From Flavobacterium tructae (GTDB taxonomy: Bacteria > Bacteroidota > Bacteroidia > Flavobacteriales > Flavobacteriaceae): a stretch of 63,539 nucleotides of DNA. Where the stretch lies: positions 1 through 63,539 of the forward strand of contig NZ_MUHH01000046.1 of NCBI RefSeq assembly GCF_002217475.1, read 5' to 3'. Both the position numbers and the translations under genes were made by a program. Shown piece by piece: positions 26,922 through 35,878 of the stretch (position 1 is its first letter; every line of letters begins with the position of its first letter). The notes under the pieces are model-generated. The model did not search any database. It was not told the DNA's origin and was given only the letters and a program-made list of their open reading frames with translations.

Positions 26922-29168
26922 ATGGGAGCTTTTAACCAAAAATCAAAATCCAGTCCTTCCGGACCATCCGCCTTTAATTCAAGGCAGGGTGAGGATTTTT
27001 TTGGTGTACAGACCAAGCTCAGTATCGGAAAATCGAATGACAAATATGAAGTTGAAGCCGACAAAGCTGCCGATCAAATTGTCTCCAAAAAACAAAATAC
27101 GAAGCCGGAAACCTTTTTTAGTTCATCTCCTCTAGTTCAAAAAAAATCCTTAGCAGAACAATGTACACCTGTTACGCAATTAAAAACGGAACAGGAAGAA
27201 ACACTTCAAAATAAAACGGAAACGGCTGCCATTGAAGCTCCTAAGGAAGTCGAAAAAAATCCGATTTCAAAACCACTGATTCAGCAGAAAAAAACAGAAG
27301 AGGAAGTTCAGACCAAAGAAGAGGAACAGGAAATTCAGAAAAGTGCAGAAACTGAAACAAGTCCAACAAATACGGCATCGCTGGAAAGCAAACTTCAGAG
27401 TAGTAAAGGCGGTGGTTCTCCCATGGCCAATACCACTCAAAACCAAATGGAATCCGGCTTTGGAGCCAATTTCAGCAAGGTGAGAATCCACAACGATTCA
27501 AATGCTGTTCAAATGAACAAGGAATTAGGTTCGCAGGCTTTTGCCAACGGAAACGATGTTTATTTTAACGAAGGAAAATACAACCCCGATTCTCAGGAAG
27601 GGAAGCACCTGTTAGCACACGAGCTTACGCACACGATACAGCAAGGCAATAAACCCAACATTCAAAAACAGAATCCTCCAAGCAATTTAGACAGTCTAAA
27701 CGAAATGCTGGACAGCTTCAATGTTCCTGAAGATGACGTTATTACAATGTGTTCTCAACTTAACGATACCGAAAAAGCAACTGTATTAGGCAATAGTAGT
27801 TACAAAACCAGAATGGCTGCAGCACTTGATGTAGCCCAAATGATCAGAGCAGTTAATAATTTAGGAGCTCCTCTGAATACAAAACTGGAATGGGTAAATG
27901 CCGCCGCTACCTTTGGAACATTTTTTATGGACTACAGTGAAATCAAAGGAATGGTAACCGCTGCCGATCAACCGCAAAGAGATGTTTTAAAAACCGATGT
28001 CTGGAAAAGCTTTTTTGTTGGCGTTTGTACTAATGCCAATATGATAGAAGCTCTCGATGACTTACAATTTGATTTAATAACAAAATTAGTATGGCTTAAA
28101 GCGGAGGTCTTTTCAGCCAGTTGGTCCATCGACTATTCAAACATAAAACCTTGGGTCACCAGTACCACGACTAACCAAACCGAAAGAGATGCCTTAAAAA
28201 CACATACCGATGTGGGTATGAATTTCTTTGTAGACGTTTGCGACAATGTCACTATGATTGAAGCCTTAAACGATTTGCAATATGACCTGGTTACCAAACT
28301 GACCTGGCTGAACGCCGAAATGTTCATAACGAGATTCGAACTCAATTATACTACTATAAAACCATGGATCATACATTCCAGTACAGACCAGGCACAAAAA
28401 GACGCTTTAAAAACACCTCTTTGGAAAGATTTTTTTAGCGCCGTTTGTGATAATACCACAATGGTTGAAGCTGTAACCGATCTCAATTTTGACATTGTAA
28501 CACAATTAGACTGGATTAACTTCGAAGGTTCCGATTTCATTCCGAAACTTACCTGGCTTCTTAATCACAGTACCGATTATGATGTCATTAGAAATGAAAT
28601 ATTAAATGCCTCTCCCGGCGACAGACAGGCTGCATTGGCAGATGCCAGCATCAGAAGCTTAATCAATTCAAGACTGACAGCTCCGGTTTCTGTTGCCGTT
28701 TTCTCTCATCTGTTATTGGGTTCAATGTATTGGAGAAACCCTCCTAATAATGATTTCTTTGCCTATTTTGTGACTAATGGCGGTTCAGGAACACTTCCGG
28801 CTGCTGCCACTATGAACTGTTGGGAAAGCATCATGTATGCTGCTTATCTGTCTAACCGAATTAATGCTTCCTGGATTCAGACCTTCTATAATAATGCATT
28901 TAGTTCCGGCGGAGATCCAAATGTTTTGATATGGAGTCAATTAGGTTGGAACAGCGGTCTGCCTACCTATCCGGGTACGACGCCAACTGTCGGGCAATTA
29001 ATTTTTTATACTACATCCGGCGACCCTTACCCGGGACACGTGGCAATGGCAATCGACGGAACCCACGTCATCAGTTTATGGTCAGAGCCTCATAATAATT
29101 ATTTTATACAACGGGTCGACATTACCGTATTTTCAGGAGTAATTCAAATTTCTAATCCACCTTGGTAA
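26922..29168 (+). CDS. DUF4157 eCIS effector candidate with helical repeats and NlpC/P60-like C-terminus
   Basis: A 748-aa protein. N-terminal signature FFGVQTKLSIGKSNDKYE...EADKAADQIV (about 26-56), acidic Gln/Lys-rich linker, DUF4157 domain with HELTH at 233-237. Four degenerate repeats of about 65 aa follow (about 250-560), each with MIEAL-DDLQFDLITKL-WL-like and I-KPWV-like blocks. The last domain (about 610-748) has MNCWESIMYAAY with Cys633, then VGQLIFYTTS and GHVAMAIDGTHV with His706. This is the Cys/His arrangement of NlpC/P60 or CHAP-type hydrolases, which cut peptidoglycan or deamidate proteins. Established: DUF4157 proteins belong with eCIS. Inference: the C-terminal domain is the injected toxin activity. 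A lipoprotein gene starts within 17 bp downstream and could be its immunity partner. Confidence 0.75.
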   Translation: MGAFNQKSKSSPSGPSAFNSRQGEDFFGVQTKLSIGKSNDKYEVEADKAADQIVSKKQNTKPETFFSSSPLVQKKSLAEQCTPVTQLKTEQEETLQNKTETAAIEAPKEVEKNPISKPLIQQKKTEEEVQTKEEEQEIQKSAETETSPTNTASLESKLQSSKGGGSPMANTTQNQMESGFGANFSKVRIHNDSNAVQMNKELGSQAFANGNDVYFNEGKYNPDSQEGKHLLAHELTHTIQQGNKPNIQKQNPPSNLDSLNEMLDSFNVPEDDVITMCSQLNDTEKATVLGNSSYKTRMAAALDVAQMIRAVNNLGAPLNTKLEWVNAAATFGTFFMDYSEIKGMVTAADQPQRDVLKTDVWKSFFVGVCTNANMIEALDDLQFDLITKLVWLKAEVFSASWSIDYSNIKPWVTSTTTNQTERDALKTHTDVGMNFFVDVCDNVTMIEALNDLQYDLVTKLTWLNAEMFITRFELNYTTIKPWIIHSSTDQAQKDALKTPLWKDFFSAVCDNTTMVEAVTDLNFDIVTQLDWINFEGSDFIPKLTWLLNHSTDYDVIRNEILNASPGDRQAALADASIRSLINSRLTAPVSVAVFSHLLLGSMYWRNPPNNDFFAYFVTNGGSGTLPAAATMNCWESIMYAAYLSNRINASWIQTFYNNAFSSGGDPNVLIWSQLGWNSGLPTYPGTTPTVGQLIFYTTSGDPYPGHVAMAIDGTHVISLWSEPHNNYFIQRVDITVFSGVIQISNPPW

Positions 29169-29184
29169 ATTGTTTAATCAAATT

Positions 29185-30357
29185 ATGAAAATGGCTTTAT
29201 CTTTATTATTAATTTTAGTATTTACCAATTGTCAAAACGTTTCTAAAATGAATCCGGAAAACAAACATGACCTTACTTTTAAAATTGTCTATAAACAATC
29301 GATAGATTCCGTACCCGCTTTATCAAAATATCCTACAATCGGTAAAAACGGACACGAATATTCTCGCATAGACATCCCAAACCCTGAACTTTCATTTCCC
29401 AGAAAATATATGGAATTGTATGGAACTTCAGAGGCATTAATTGGTCGATATGTTTCTGAGAATGGTACACGGGACAATCATTTTTTCTCTGTCCTCAATG
29501 ATTCTTTTAACTACCATTCCGATTCTGATGTTATTGATGTAGCTATTACTGCAAATGGAGATTTTCTAAAGTTAACTTCTGACTTCCTGTATATCGTAAA
29601 AAAAGATAATGTCAAAATTCAGCATCCTTTAAAAGGAATGAAAATCATCCTCTCAGAAAACAAAGACATTTGGGTAATTGGGATCAGTAATGTGTGGCTG
29701 ATTGAAGGTGATTATACAAAAGTCAAAGTCCTTGAATGGTTCGGCGGTATTCATACCGTTTCTTATCAAAATGCGCTCTATTGCATCGATAATTCTAAAA
29801 GCACAATTGTTTCTTTAGATACAAAAGGTATGGTTACCAATGAGAAAACAGTACAAAACTTCGGGCCCTTTGAAAAGCTCGCCGGCTTCTGGGACAATAA
29901 ATATATTACCCTTGAAGGTACTACTTTCAGATGGTATGAAGAAGCTGTTCTGAAAAGAAAAATAGCCCTTCAGTCTGCCGGTATTTTAAATAATGGTGAA
30001 GTATTTATTTCTTATACCGAAAACAAAAAAACCTACTTAAAAACCAATACCATATCTAAAGAATGGGAGGTTCCCGAAGATTCTAAAAGTTACATTCTTC
30101 CCATTGTTTTCGAAAAAGGAGATTCCTACTTCGGTTATCATTTGAACAGCTGTGGTGAATTCAGTAAAAAAGATAAAAAGGCACAAGAAACAAACCATAT
30201 TGATGAAAAGGTCTATGAAAAAACCATATTGCCTTATCGATGGAAAATTGGGCAGAGCCGTTATTTTAACATTCCTGATTACAATACATTGCGGGTATCC
30301 TTAACGGGTCCCAAAGAAATTGTTCTGATTGAAATTGACAATGCTGTTTTGAAATAG
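29185..30357 (+). CDS. Lipoprotein following the NlpC/P60-like effector; possible immunity protein
   Basis: I do not recognise the family. The ORF can be extended to a TTG at 29170, but the ATG at 29185 gives a clean lipoprotein signal, MKMALSLLLILVFTNC, with the lipobox ending at Cys16. The mature 374-aa domain is rich in short beta-strand pairs such as GKNGHEYSRIDIP and GPKEIVLIEIDNAVLK, with periodic Asn-Gly turns suggesting a propeller-like fold. It lies 16 bp after the hydrolase-domain DUF4157 gene and 18 bp before the next DUF4157 gene. A membrane-anchored periplasmic protein next to a possible cell-wall hydrolase is the usual set-up of an immunity gene, but there is no direct evidence. 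A surface or assembly lipoprotein is the alternative. Confidence 0.5.
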   Translation: MKMALSLLLILVFTNCQNVSKMNPENKHDLTFKIVYKQSIDSVPALSKYPTIGKNGHEYSRIDIPNPELSFPRKYMELYGTSEALIGRYVSENGTRDNHFFSVLNDSFNYHSDSDVIDVAITANGDFLKLTSDFLYIVKKDNVKIQHPLKGMKIILSENKDIWVIGISNVWLIEGDYTKVKVLEWFGGIHTVSYQNALYCIDNSKSTIVSLDTKGMVTNEKTVQNFGPFEKLAGFWDNKYITLEGTTFRWYEEAVLKRKIALQSAGILNNGEVFISYTENKKTYLKTNTISKEWEVPEDSKSYILPIVFEKGDSYFGYHLNSCGEFSKKDKKAQETNHIDEKVYEKTILPYRWKIGQSRYFNIPDYNTLRVSLTGPKEIVLIEIDNAVLK

Positions 30358-30375
30358 TTAAACATCTCAATAATT

Positions 30376-33300
30376 ATGACTGCTTTTACTAAAAAATCTG
30401 CTCATTCCCAGAATCATGCTGCTTCAGTAAATGAGAAAGGTAATGATGCATTTTTTGGTGTACAGGCAAAACTCAGCATCGGCAAATCAAATGATAAATA
30501 TGAAGCGGAAGCCGATAAAGTAGCAGATCAGATAGTCTCTAAAACGACTAAAAATAATCCTGAACCGTTTTTCAGCCCATCACCCATAGTTCAAAATAAA
30601 TCAGATGAGGTACAGAAAAAGGAGGAAACCACTCCTCAAAAATCAATAGCCGAAAACCTCTCTCCCGTTGTTCAGTTAAAATCAGAAAAAGAAGAAAAGG
30701 AAACCGTTGTTCCTGAAAAAGCAACTGTCGAAGAAACCCCTCAGCATAAAACCGAAGTTCCTCAAAACGAAACGGCTAAAACTACCGAAACCATTTCTGT
30801 TCCAAAACCAATTGTTCAGCAAAAGAAAGCCGAAGAAGAGGTTCAAACTAAAGAAGAAGAGGAAATTCAATCCAAAGAAGACGAAAAAGAGCTTCAAATG
30901 AGCGCCGGTACCGATGCAAGTCCTTCCGATGATTCTAATCTCGAAAACAATTTAAATCGTAGTAAAGGCAGTGGTTCACCACTTTCTGGAAACACCAGAA
31001 CAGAGATGGAATCCGGTTTCGGGGCTGACTTCGGCAAGGTAAAAGTCCACAACGATTCAAATGCCGTTCAAATGAACAAAGAATTAGGATCACAGGCATT
31101 TGCGAACGGAAATGACATTTACTTTAACGAAGGCAAATACAATACAAATTCAACAGCCGGAAAGCATCTTTTAGCACACGAATTGACACACACCTTACAG
31201 CAAGGCGCCAGTGCCGTCCAGCCTAAAATGATTCAGAAAACGCCAACTGCTGCAACTCCTGTTACTACAGCATCAGCCAGTAGTGAACGTATTTCTTTAC
31301 AGACACCAACATTTACGCCACCGGAAGCAATTGCCACTCAGATTGAGGCAGCGGGAAACAGAGGCGCTGAGGTTAATGTAACCTTTGGTCAATGGGCATC
31401 AGGTGTAATCAAAATGAAAAAAAATACAGACGGTACCTACAATACAAAAGACAATAGACAAAGCATAAATCTTAATATTAGTTATTTAAGTCCGCTTACA
31501 AGTATAAATATTACCCCGGTTTTAGCCATTCAAATAGAAAACAATAATATAAATGGTTATATTACAGTAAAAACAGGAGATCGGTTAGTTGGAAATCCGG
31601 CCGGACTTATTAATGCCATTAAAGACAATAGCGAAACTTTCGGTTGGATTGGAATTGACGTTACAAGTGTTCCAAACGTGCAAAACAGCATTGAAGGCGG
31701 AAATCTGACCTTAACAGCAAATGGAATTCCTGTTCAATTGGGAGGATTTGTAAATGCAACTCTTGACTTTGGAATTCAGGGTGAGGCTATCACATTCAGA
31801 GCCAGTGGAAGTATTGAAGTTCCTAACTTAAGTCCTACTCAAATTACAATTGAGCGTAATGCCGAAGGAAACGTAACCGGCGAAATTGATTTGGCTGTCA
31901 ATATGGCTAATTTTAACGGTAGCATTCATGCTGCTTTTTTAAATGGAACTTTTGATATCAGGGGTACTGTAGGCTATCAAACCGAAAAAATAAGTGGTCA
32001 GGTAACTTTGTTGGTGACCGATGCTGCAACAGCCAGAAATGCTGCTTTAAGCCAGCTCGATCCTACTCAAATTGATGAAAGTGCGAGGGAAACAAATGGA
32101 ATTCCTGAAGCAAACAGTGGACCAACGCCAGGCCCCAGAGCTATGGCAGGCTGGGGTGAAGTCGATTTTAGCTTTACCGAATGGATGACAGGCAGAGCGA
32201 TGGTTATTATTGATAATGAAGGCCATGTCACTATTCATGGAGAAATAACGCCACCTGCAGAAGTAGAATTATTTGCTCAACGAGATTATATAAGAGAATT
32301 TTTTACTGTTGAGGTCCGTACCATGTATGGAGTTCCATTGGTCGGTAACGTTTTCTTATTTGCTAATATTGGCTTAGAAGCTCTGGCGAAAATAGGTCCG
32401 GCGAAAATTTATAACATCAGGGCAGTGGGAACTTATTCTACAGATCCGGCAGTATTTAATGATTTTAGTCTTTCCGCCTCTTTCAATATGTCAATGTTTG
32501 CAGGACTGCGACTGCGAGCAGAAGGAGGACTAGGGGTTGAATTACTGGGTCATGATATAAAAGTAGGTGTTGGTGTTAATGCATTAGCCGGAATTAGAGG
32601 ATATGTTGATGCCACCCCAACGATAGGTTACAGAGAAACTGCATCTCCTGAAGCCGGAAGACAAGGAGAGTTTTACATACACGGGCATGCCGAAATGGCT
32701 GCACAGCCTTTCTTAGCATTAGGTGGTGATTTGTTTGTTGAACTGGACAGTCCGTGGTGGTCTCCTGCACCAGATGATAAATGGACCTGGCCTTTAGGTG
32801 AATTAGAATATCCTTTGCCGGGAGAATTTGGTATTGGCGCTGATGTAGATTACGTTTTAGGTTCTGACGAATTACCTGAAGTTGAATTTGCACCTGTTGA
32901 TTTTAACTCAGATAAATTCATGACCGATTTAATGAATGACCACGTCCCTCCTGCCCAATCTACAGATGCAGAGCACCCGGCAGAATTTCAGGAAGGAGCA
33001 GCCGGAGGAGAAGGAAGTGCGACTCCTCAGGTCACAGACTCAACTGGAAATCCTAATGCCGGAACAACCGGAACACCACCAGGTGCAGATGCTCCGCCAA
33101 ACCCACCAACACCCGAAGTTCTGGCACATTGGGGTGATGGATTACAAGCATTACGAGCCTTGGCTACAACATCCGAAAACCACCCTTTAACACAAGCTCA
33201 AGTTACAGCCGAATTAAACCCAATCAGAACCAGACATCATTTCACTCATTTAACAGCAAGAAGAAACGGTGAAAATTGGAATATTGATGCGGAAATGCCA

Positions 33301-34596
33301 AATATCAACAATCACAACACTCCAATTTTAGTAAAAGGAGTAAGAGGAGTTGGCGAAGAAGAAAATGGAGAGGTGAATGGAGAAACTAATGCTGTAAAAG
33401 GTGAGATACTACAAATAGAAAGACCTTTTGATGAGACGGATGGAGACAGACATACTTTACGCTTTAGAGATAATCATAATGCGATTCAGCTTATGGTTCA
33501 TAGTGATCCTAAAGACATCTTTGAATATTTGCATTCCGATGAAGTCGACCAAAACGATAGTACCGTAAGAGATGCGATAAGGTTGGCTACAGAAATAAGA
33601 ACTATGGCTAATAATGCTGCAAATACCAGCGGGGTCATCCCTAATTTAAACTCAAAAATGAGAGAACTCAGTGAGATGATGAGTCATATCAGAGGTAATC
33701 TCAGACGATATTTACCTGCAAATCCGGTATATAATTATCAGCCACAAGGCAACAAAGCACATAAGGCAGAGGTAACTTTACTATCGGCAAACAGATCGGG
33801 TGGTACGGAGCCCGGAGGTTCATTTGTACAAGGCTGGGAAGCCATTCAAACGGGAGGTCTGACAAGGGGTGCCGGTCATTGGAAAAGACTCCATCTTATC
33901 AATCAGGGTTTTGGAGGATTTGGAGTTCCTGAAAATCTAACACCGGGAACAACATCAAACAATTCTTCTTATGATAACAGGTTTGATGATCCTGTAAAAA
34001 ACTTAATTGGAAGTCGCCCCAATGATCCAACAAAACAAGGTGTAGTGAAAATTGTTGCTGAAGTAGACAGTTATTACAGCGGACCTTTCCCGGCTAATGT
34101 TAGTGCTCCCTTAGGAGGACCTTTAGACGTCAAGGATCCTACTAACAGAGTCACAAGAGATAACTACGCTCAGCATATAAAATTTGAAGCCTGGGAGTAC
34201 AATTACGTCAATAGAAGCTGGGAATTAGGAAATAAATTTGTGGATGCCGGTTTGGATATTGATTTGCCTGACTGGAATTCGGTTAATCCTCCTGTAATTG
34301 GAGTGGGTACCAGAAGTGAAATTGTACGAGCCTACAACTCGCTTCAACCAAGAGATAAATATAGGGTTGACTCACAGCTTAGCTCATCATTTGAAAGTAT
34401 TCTAACTGATACCGTAATGGATATCATAAGAAGTAGAACATACAGTAATGTTACTGATTTTAGAAATGCTATAACAGCTGAAGTAAGTGCTCCATCAACT
34501 CCGTCAGGCCGCAGAACACCAGAAACCATAACCAGATTAAATGAAGTAAAAAACATCATCCCAATTATGGTCAATGCTAACGTATTAAAATTCTAA
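30376..34596 (+). CDS. DUF4157 giant eCIS effector candidate with C-terminal nuclease-like domain
   Basis: A 1406-aa protein. N-terminal signature FFGVQAKLSIGKSNDKYEAE...EADKVADQIV (about 26-56), nearly identical to the previous DUF4157 protein; Gln/Glu/Lys-rich linker; DUF4157 domain with HELTH at 268-272. A long beta-rich middle (about 300-830) includes glycine-rich strands. A Pro/Gly/Thr-rich hinge (about 870-920) precedes a C-terminal region. The last 260 residues contain AGHWKRLHLINQGFGGFGVP followed by ENLTP...NN, with H1168 and H1173. This resembles the GHL-x(n)-LGG-x(n)-NLTP-x(n)-N pattern of HNH/DNA-RNA non-specific endonuclease toxins. The downstream gene encodes a SUKH-like protein, a superfamily whose members often neutralise nuclease toxins. 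Nuclease function is therefore a supported inference, not shown. Confidence 0.7.
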   Translation: MTAFTKKSAHSQNHAASVNEKGNDAFFGVQAKLSIGKSNDKYEAEADKVADQIVSKTTKNNPEPFFSPSPIVQNKSDEVQKKEETTPQKSIAENLSPVVQLKSEKEEKETVVPEKATVEETPQHKTEVPQNETAKTTETISVPKPIVQQKKAEEEVQTKEEEEIQSKEDEKELQMSAGTDASPSDDSNLENNLNRSKGSGSPLSGNTRTEMESGFGADFGKVKVHNDSNAVQMNKELGSQAFANGNDIYFNEGKYNTNSTAGKHLLAHELTHTLQQGASAVQPKMIQKTPTAATPVTTASASSERISLQTPTFTPPEAIATQIEAAGNRGAEVNVTFGQWASGVIKMKKNTDGTYNTKDNRQSINLNISYLSPLTSINITPVLAIQIENNNINGYITVKTGDRLVGNPAGLINAIKDNSETFGWIGIDVTSVPNVQNSIEGGNLTLTANGIPVQLGGFVNATLDFGIQGEAITFRASGSIEVPNLSPTQITIERNAEGNVTGEIDLAVNMANFNGSIHAAFLNGTFDIRGTVGYQTEKISGQVTLLVTDAATARNAALSQLDPTQIDESARETNGIPEANSGPTPGPRAMAGWGEVDFSFTEWMTGRAMVIIDNEGHVTIHGEITPPAEVELFAQRDYIREFFTVEVRTMYGVPLVGNVFLFANIGLEALAKIGPAKIYNIRAVGTYSTDPAVFNDFSLSASFNMSMFAGLRLRAEGGLGVELLGHDIKVGVGVNALAGIRGYVDATPTIGYRETASPEAGRQGEFYIHGHAEMAAQPFLALGGDLFVELDSPWWSPAPDDKWTWPLGELEYPLPGEFGIGADVDYVLGSDELPEVEFAPVDFNSDKFMTDLMNDHVPPAQSTDAEHPAEFQEGAAGGEGSATPQVTDSTGNPNAGTTGTPPGADAPPNPPTPEVLAHWGDGLQALRALATTSENHPLTQAQVTAELNPIRTRHHFTHLTARRNGENWNIDAEMPNINNHNTPILVKGVRGVGEEENGEVNGETNAVKGEILQIERPFDETDGDRHTLRFRDNHNAIQLMVHSDPKDIFEYLHSDEVDQNDSTVRDAIRLATEIRTMANNAANTSGVIPNLNSKMRELSEMMSHIRGNLRRYLPANPVYNYQPQGNKAHKAEVTLLSANRSGGTEPGGSFVQGWEAIQTGGLTRGAGHWKRLHLINQGFGGFGVPENLTPGTTSNNSSYDNRFDDPVKNLIGSRPNDPTKQGVVKIVAEVDSYYSGPFPANVSAPLGGPLDVKDPTNRVTRDNYAQHIKFEAWEYNYVNRSWELGNKFVDAGLDIDLPDWNSVNPPVIGVGTRSEIVRAYNSLQPRDKYRVDSQLSSSFESILTDTVMDIIRSRTYSNVTDFRNAITAEVSAPSTPSGRRTPETITRLNEVKNIIPIMVNANVLKF

Positions 34597-34598
34597 CT

Positions 34599-35825
34599 AT
34601 GGAAAATATACTTCTTGAAATAAAAGAACTTTCAGATTTAATGCTAAAGAAGGATCACTCTCATACTGTAAAACTAAGTCCTCCTGTGGCCGGCAGTAAA
34701 TTAAAAAAACTAGCTGCTGAATTAAATTTAAACGACTCTTTATTATCATTTTATAAAACTACAAATGGACTTTTTATATCATGGTTTTCTGATGTTGATA
34801 TTTTGTGTTTTGGTAAACTTAATATTCCCAAATTAGAAACATTGTCAGATTATTTGACAAAAGTAGAGAAAACAGACCTTAAAGAATATTCAGCCTTCAT
34901 ACAAAAAGGATACATCCCTTTTGATGTCGACATCATTAACAAATTTGTAACTTTCATAAAGCCAATAAAGGAAAATTACGAAATCATAAGAATGAGCCCC
35001 GATTTTAACGAAGTTACATTAAACTGTACTTTAGAATCTTACTTGAATTTAGGAATTAAGACAGGTGGACTTTACCATTGGCAGAATTATATCTCAGAGG
35101 AGGTTTTCAATCACTTCACCAAATACAATAACGATTTCTTTTACTACTTAGTCAACACAAAGTTGAGACCTGAAATACTTGAGTCGTTCTTTAGTGATTC
35201 AGACACCAAAACAAAATCATTCCCTTCTATTGGAGGTGCTAAATTTAAAATACCGGAAAATCATAAAATTACAGTACATAAAGAAAACCTTGGGTGCTCC
35301 AACATTGAAATTAGAAGAGCCGAAATCGCAATAAAAGGCAAACTAAACACCAATTTTGTTTTGTATCATTATCGAAGAAATGGACTGGAAATCAACTGGA
35401 AATCAGAAACCTACTTCGCTAATTTTCAAATGCTGCCAATTGAAACCATTTTTGGAGGAGTTCTTCATGCTCAAGAAAGAATTTGGGATAATAACTACTT
35501 TAAGTTCATTAATGCGGATAAAAGTTTTGAAAAAAAACTGAGTAAGTTTTATCCTTTAATAATTGAAGAGTCCGGAGATACTGTTTTTTCTATTGAAAAT
35601 GAAAAAATTAGTCTTTATATTATTTCTTCCTCTTTTGAACCTCAAAAAATAAACCTTTCTTTCGAGATATTCATAGAAAAACTATATAGTTGTGGAGGAA
35701 TTAGCGGATGGCAAAACCTGTTTATTGATGAATACACTGAAAAAAATCCCTTGTATAAAGATATTTTAAAGGGAATTGAACACTGTTTTCCTGCTCTTAA
35801 TCTAATCGATTTTCTTAAAAATTAA
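34599..35825 (+). CDS. Tandem SUKH (SMI1/KNR4)-like protein, possible immunity to the nuclease effector
   Basis: A 408-aa soluble protein starting 2 bp after the giant effector gene. It reads as two related halves. Half 1 has FYKTTNGLFISW at 51-62 and ends GLYHWQNYI near 165. Half 2 has YHYRRNGLEINW at 256-267 and ends ISGWQNLFI near 376. The Y-x(3)-NGL-x-I-x-W core with hydrophobic flanks matches the central SUKH motif ('fY...nG'). SUKH proteins are established immunity factors for many polymorphic toxins, especially nucleases, although not all SUKH genes are immunity genes. The AT-rich, Asn/Lys-heavy codon use is unlike the core structural genes and suggests separate acquisition together with the toxin tip. 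Confidence 0.6.
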   Translation: MENILLEIKELSDLMLKKDHSHTVKLSPPVAGSKLKKLAAELNLNDSLLSFYKTTNGLFISWFSDVDILCFGKLNIPKLETLSDYLTKVEKTDLKEYSAFIQKGYIPFDVDIINKFVTFIKPIKENYEIIRMSPDFNEVTLNCTLESYLNLGIKTGGLYHWQNYISEEVFNHFTKYNNDFFYYLVNTKLRPEILESFFSDSDTKTKSFPSIGGAKFKIPENHKITVHKENLGCSNIEIRRAEIAIKGKLNTNFVLYHYRRNGLEINWKSETYFANFQMLPIETIFGGVLHAQERIWDNNYFKFINADKSFEKKLSKFYPLIIEESGDTVFSIENEKISLYIISSSFEPQKINLSFEIFIEKLYSCGGISGWQNLFIDEYTEKNPLYKDILKGIEHCFPALNLIDFLKN

Positions 35826-35878
35826 AAAAATAAAGTCCCGATTATAAATTCAATAACAATAGTCAAAACAAAAAGATC

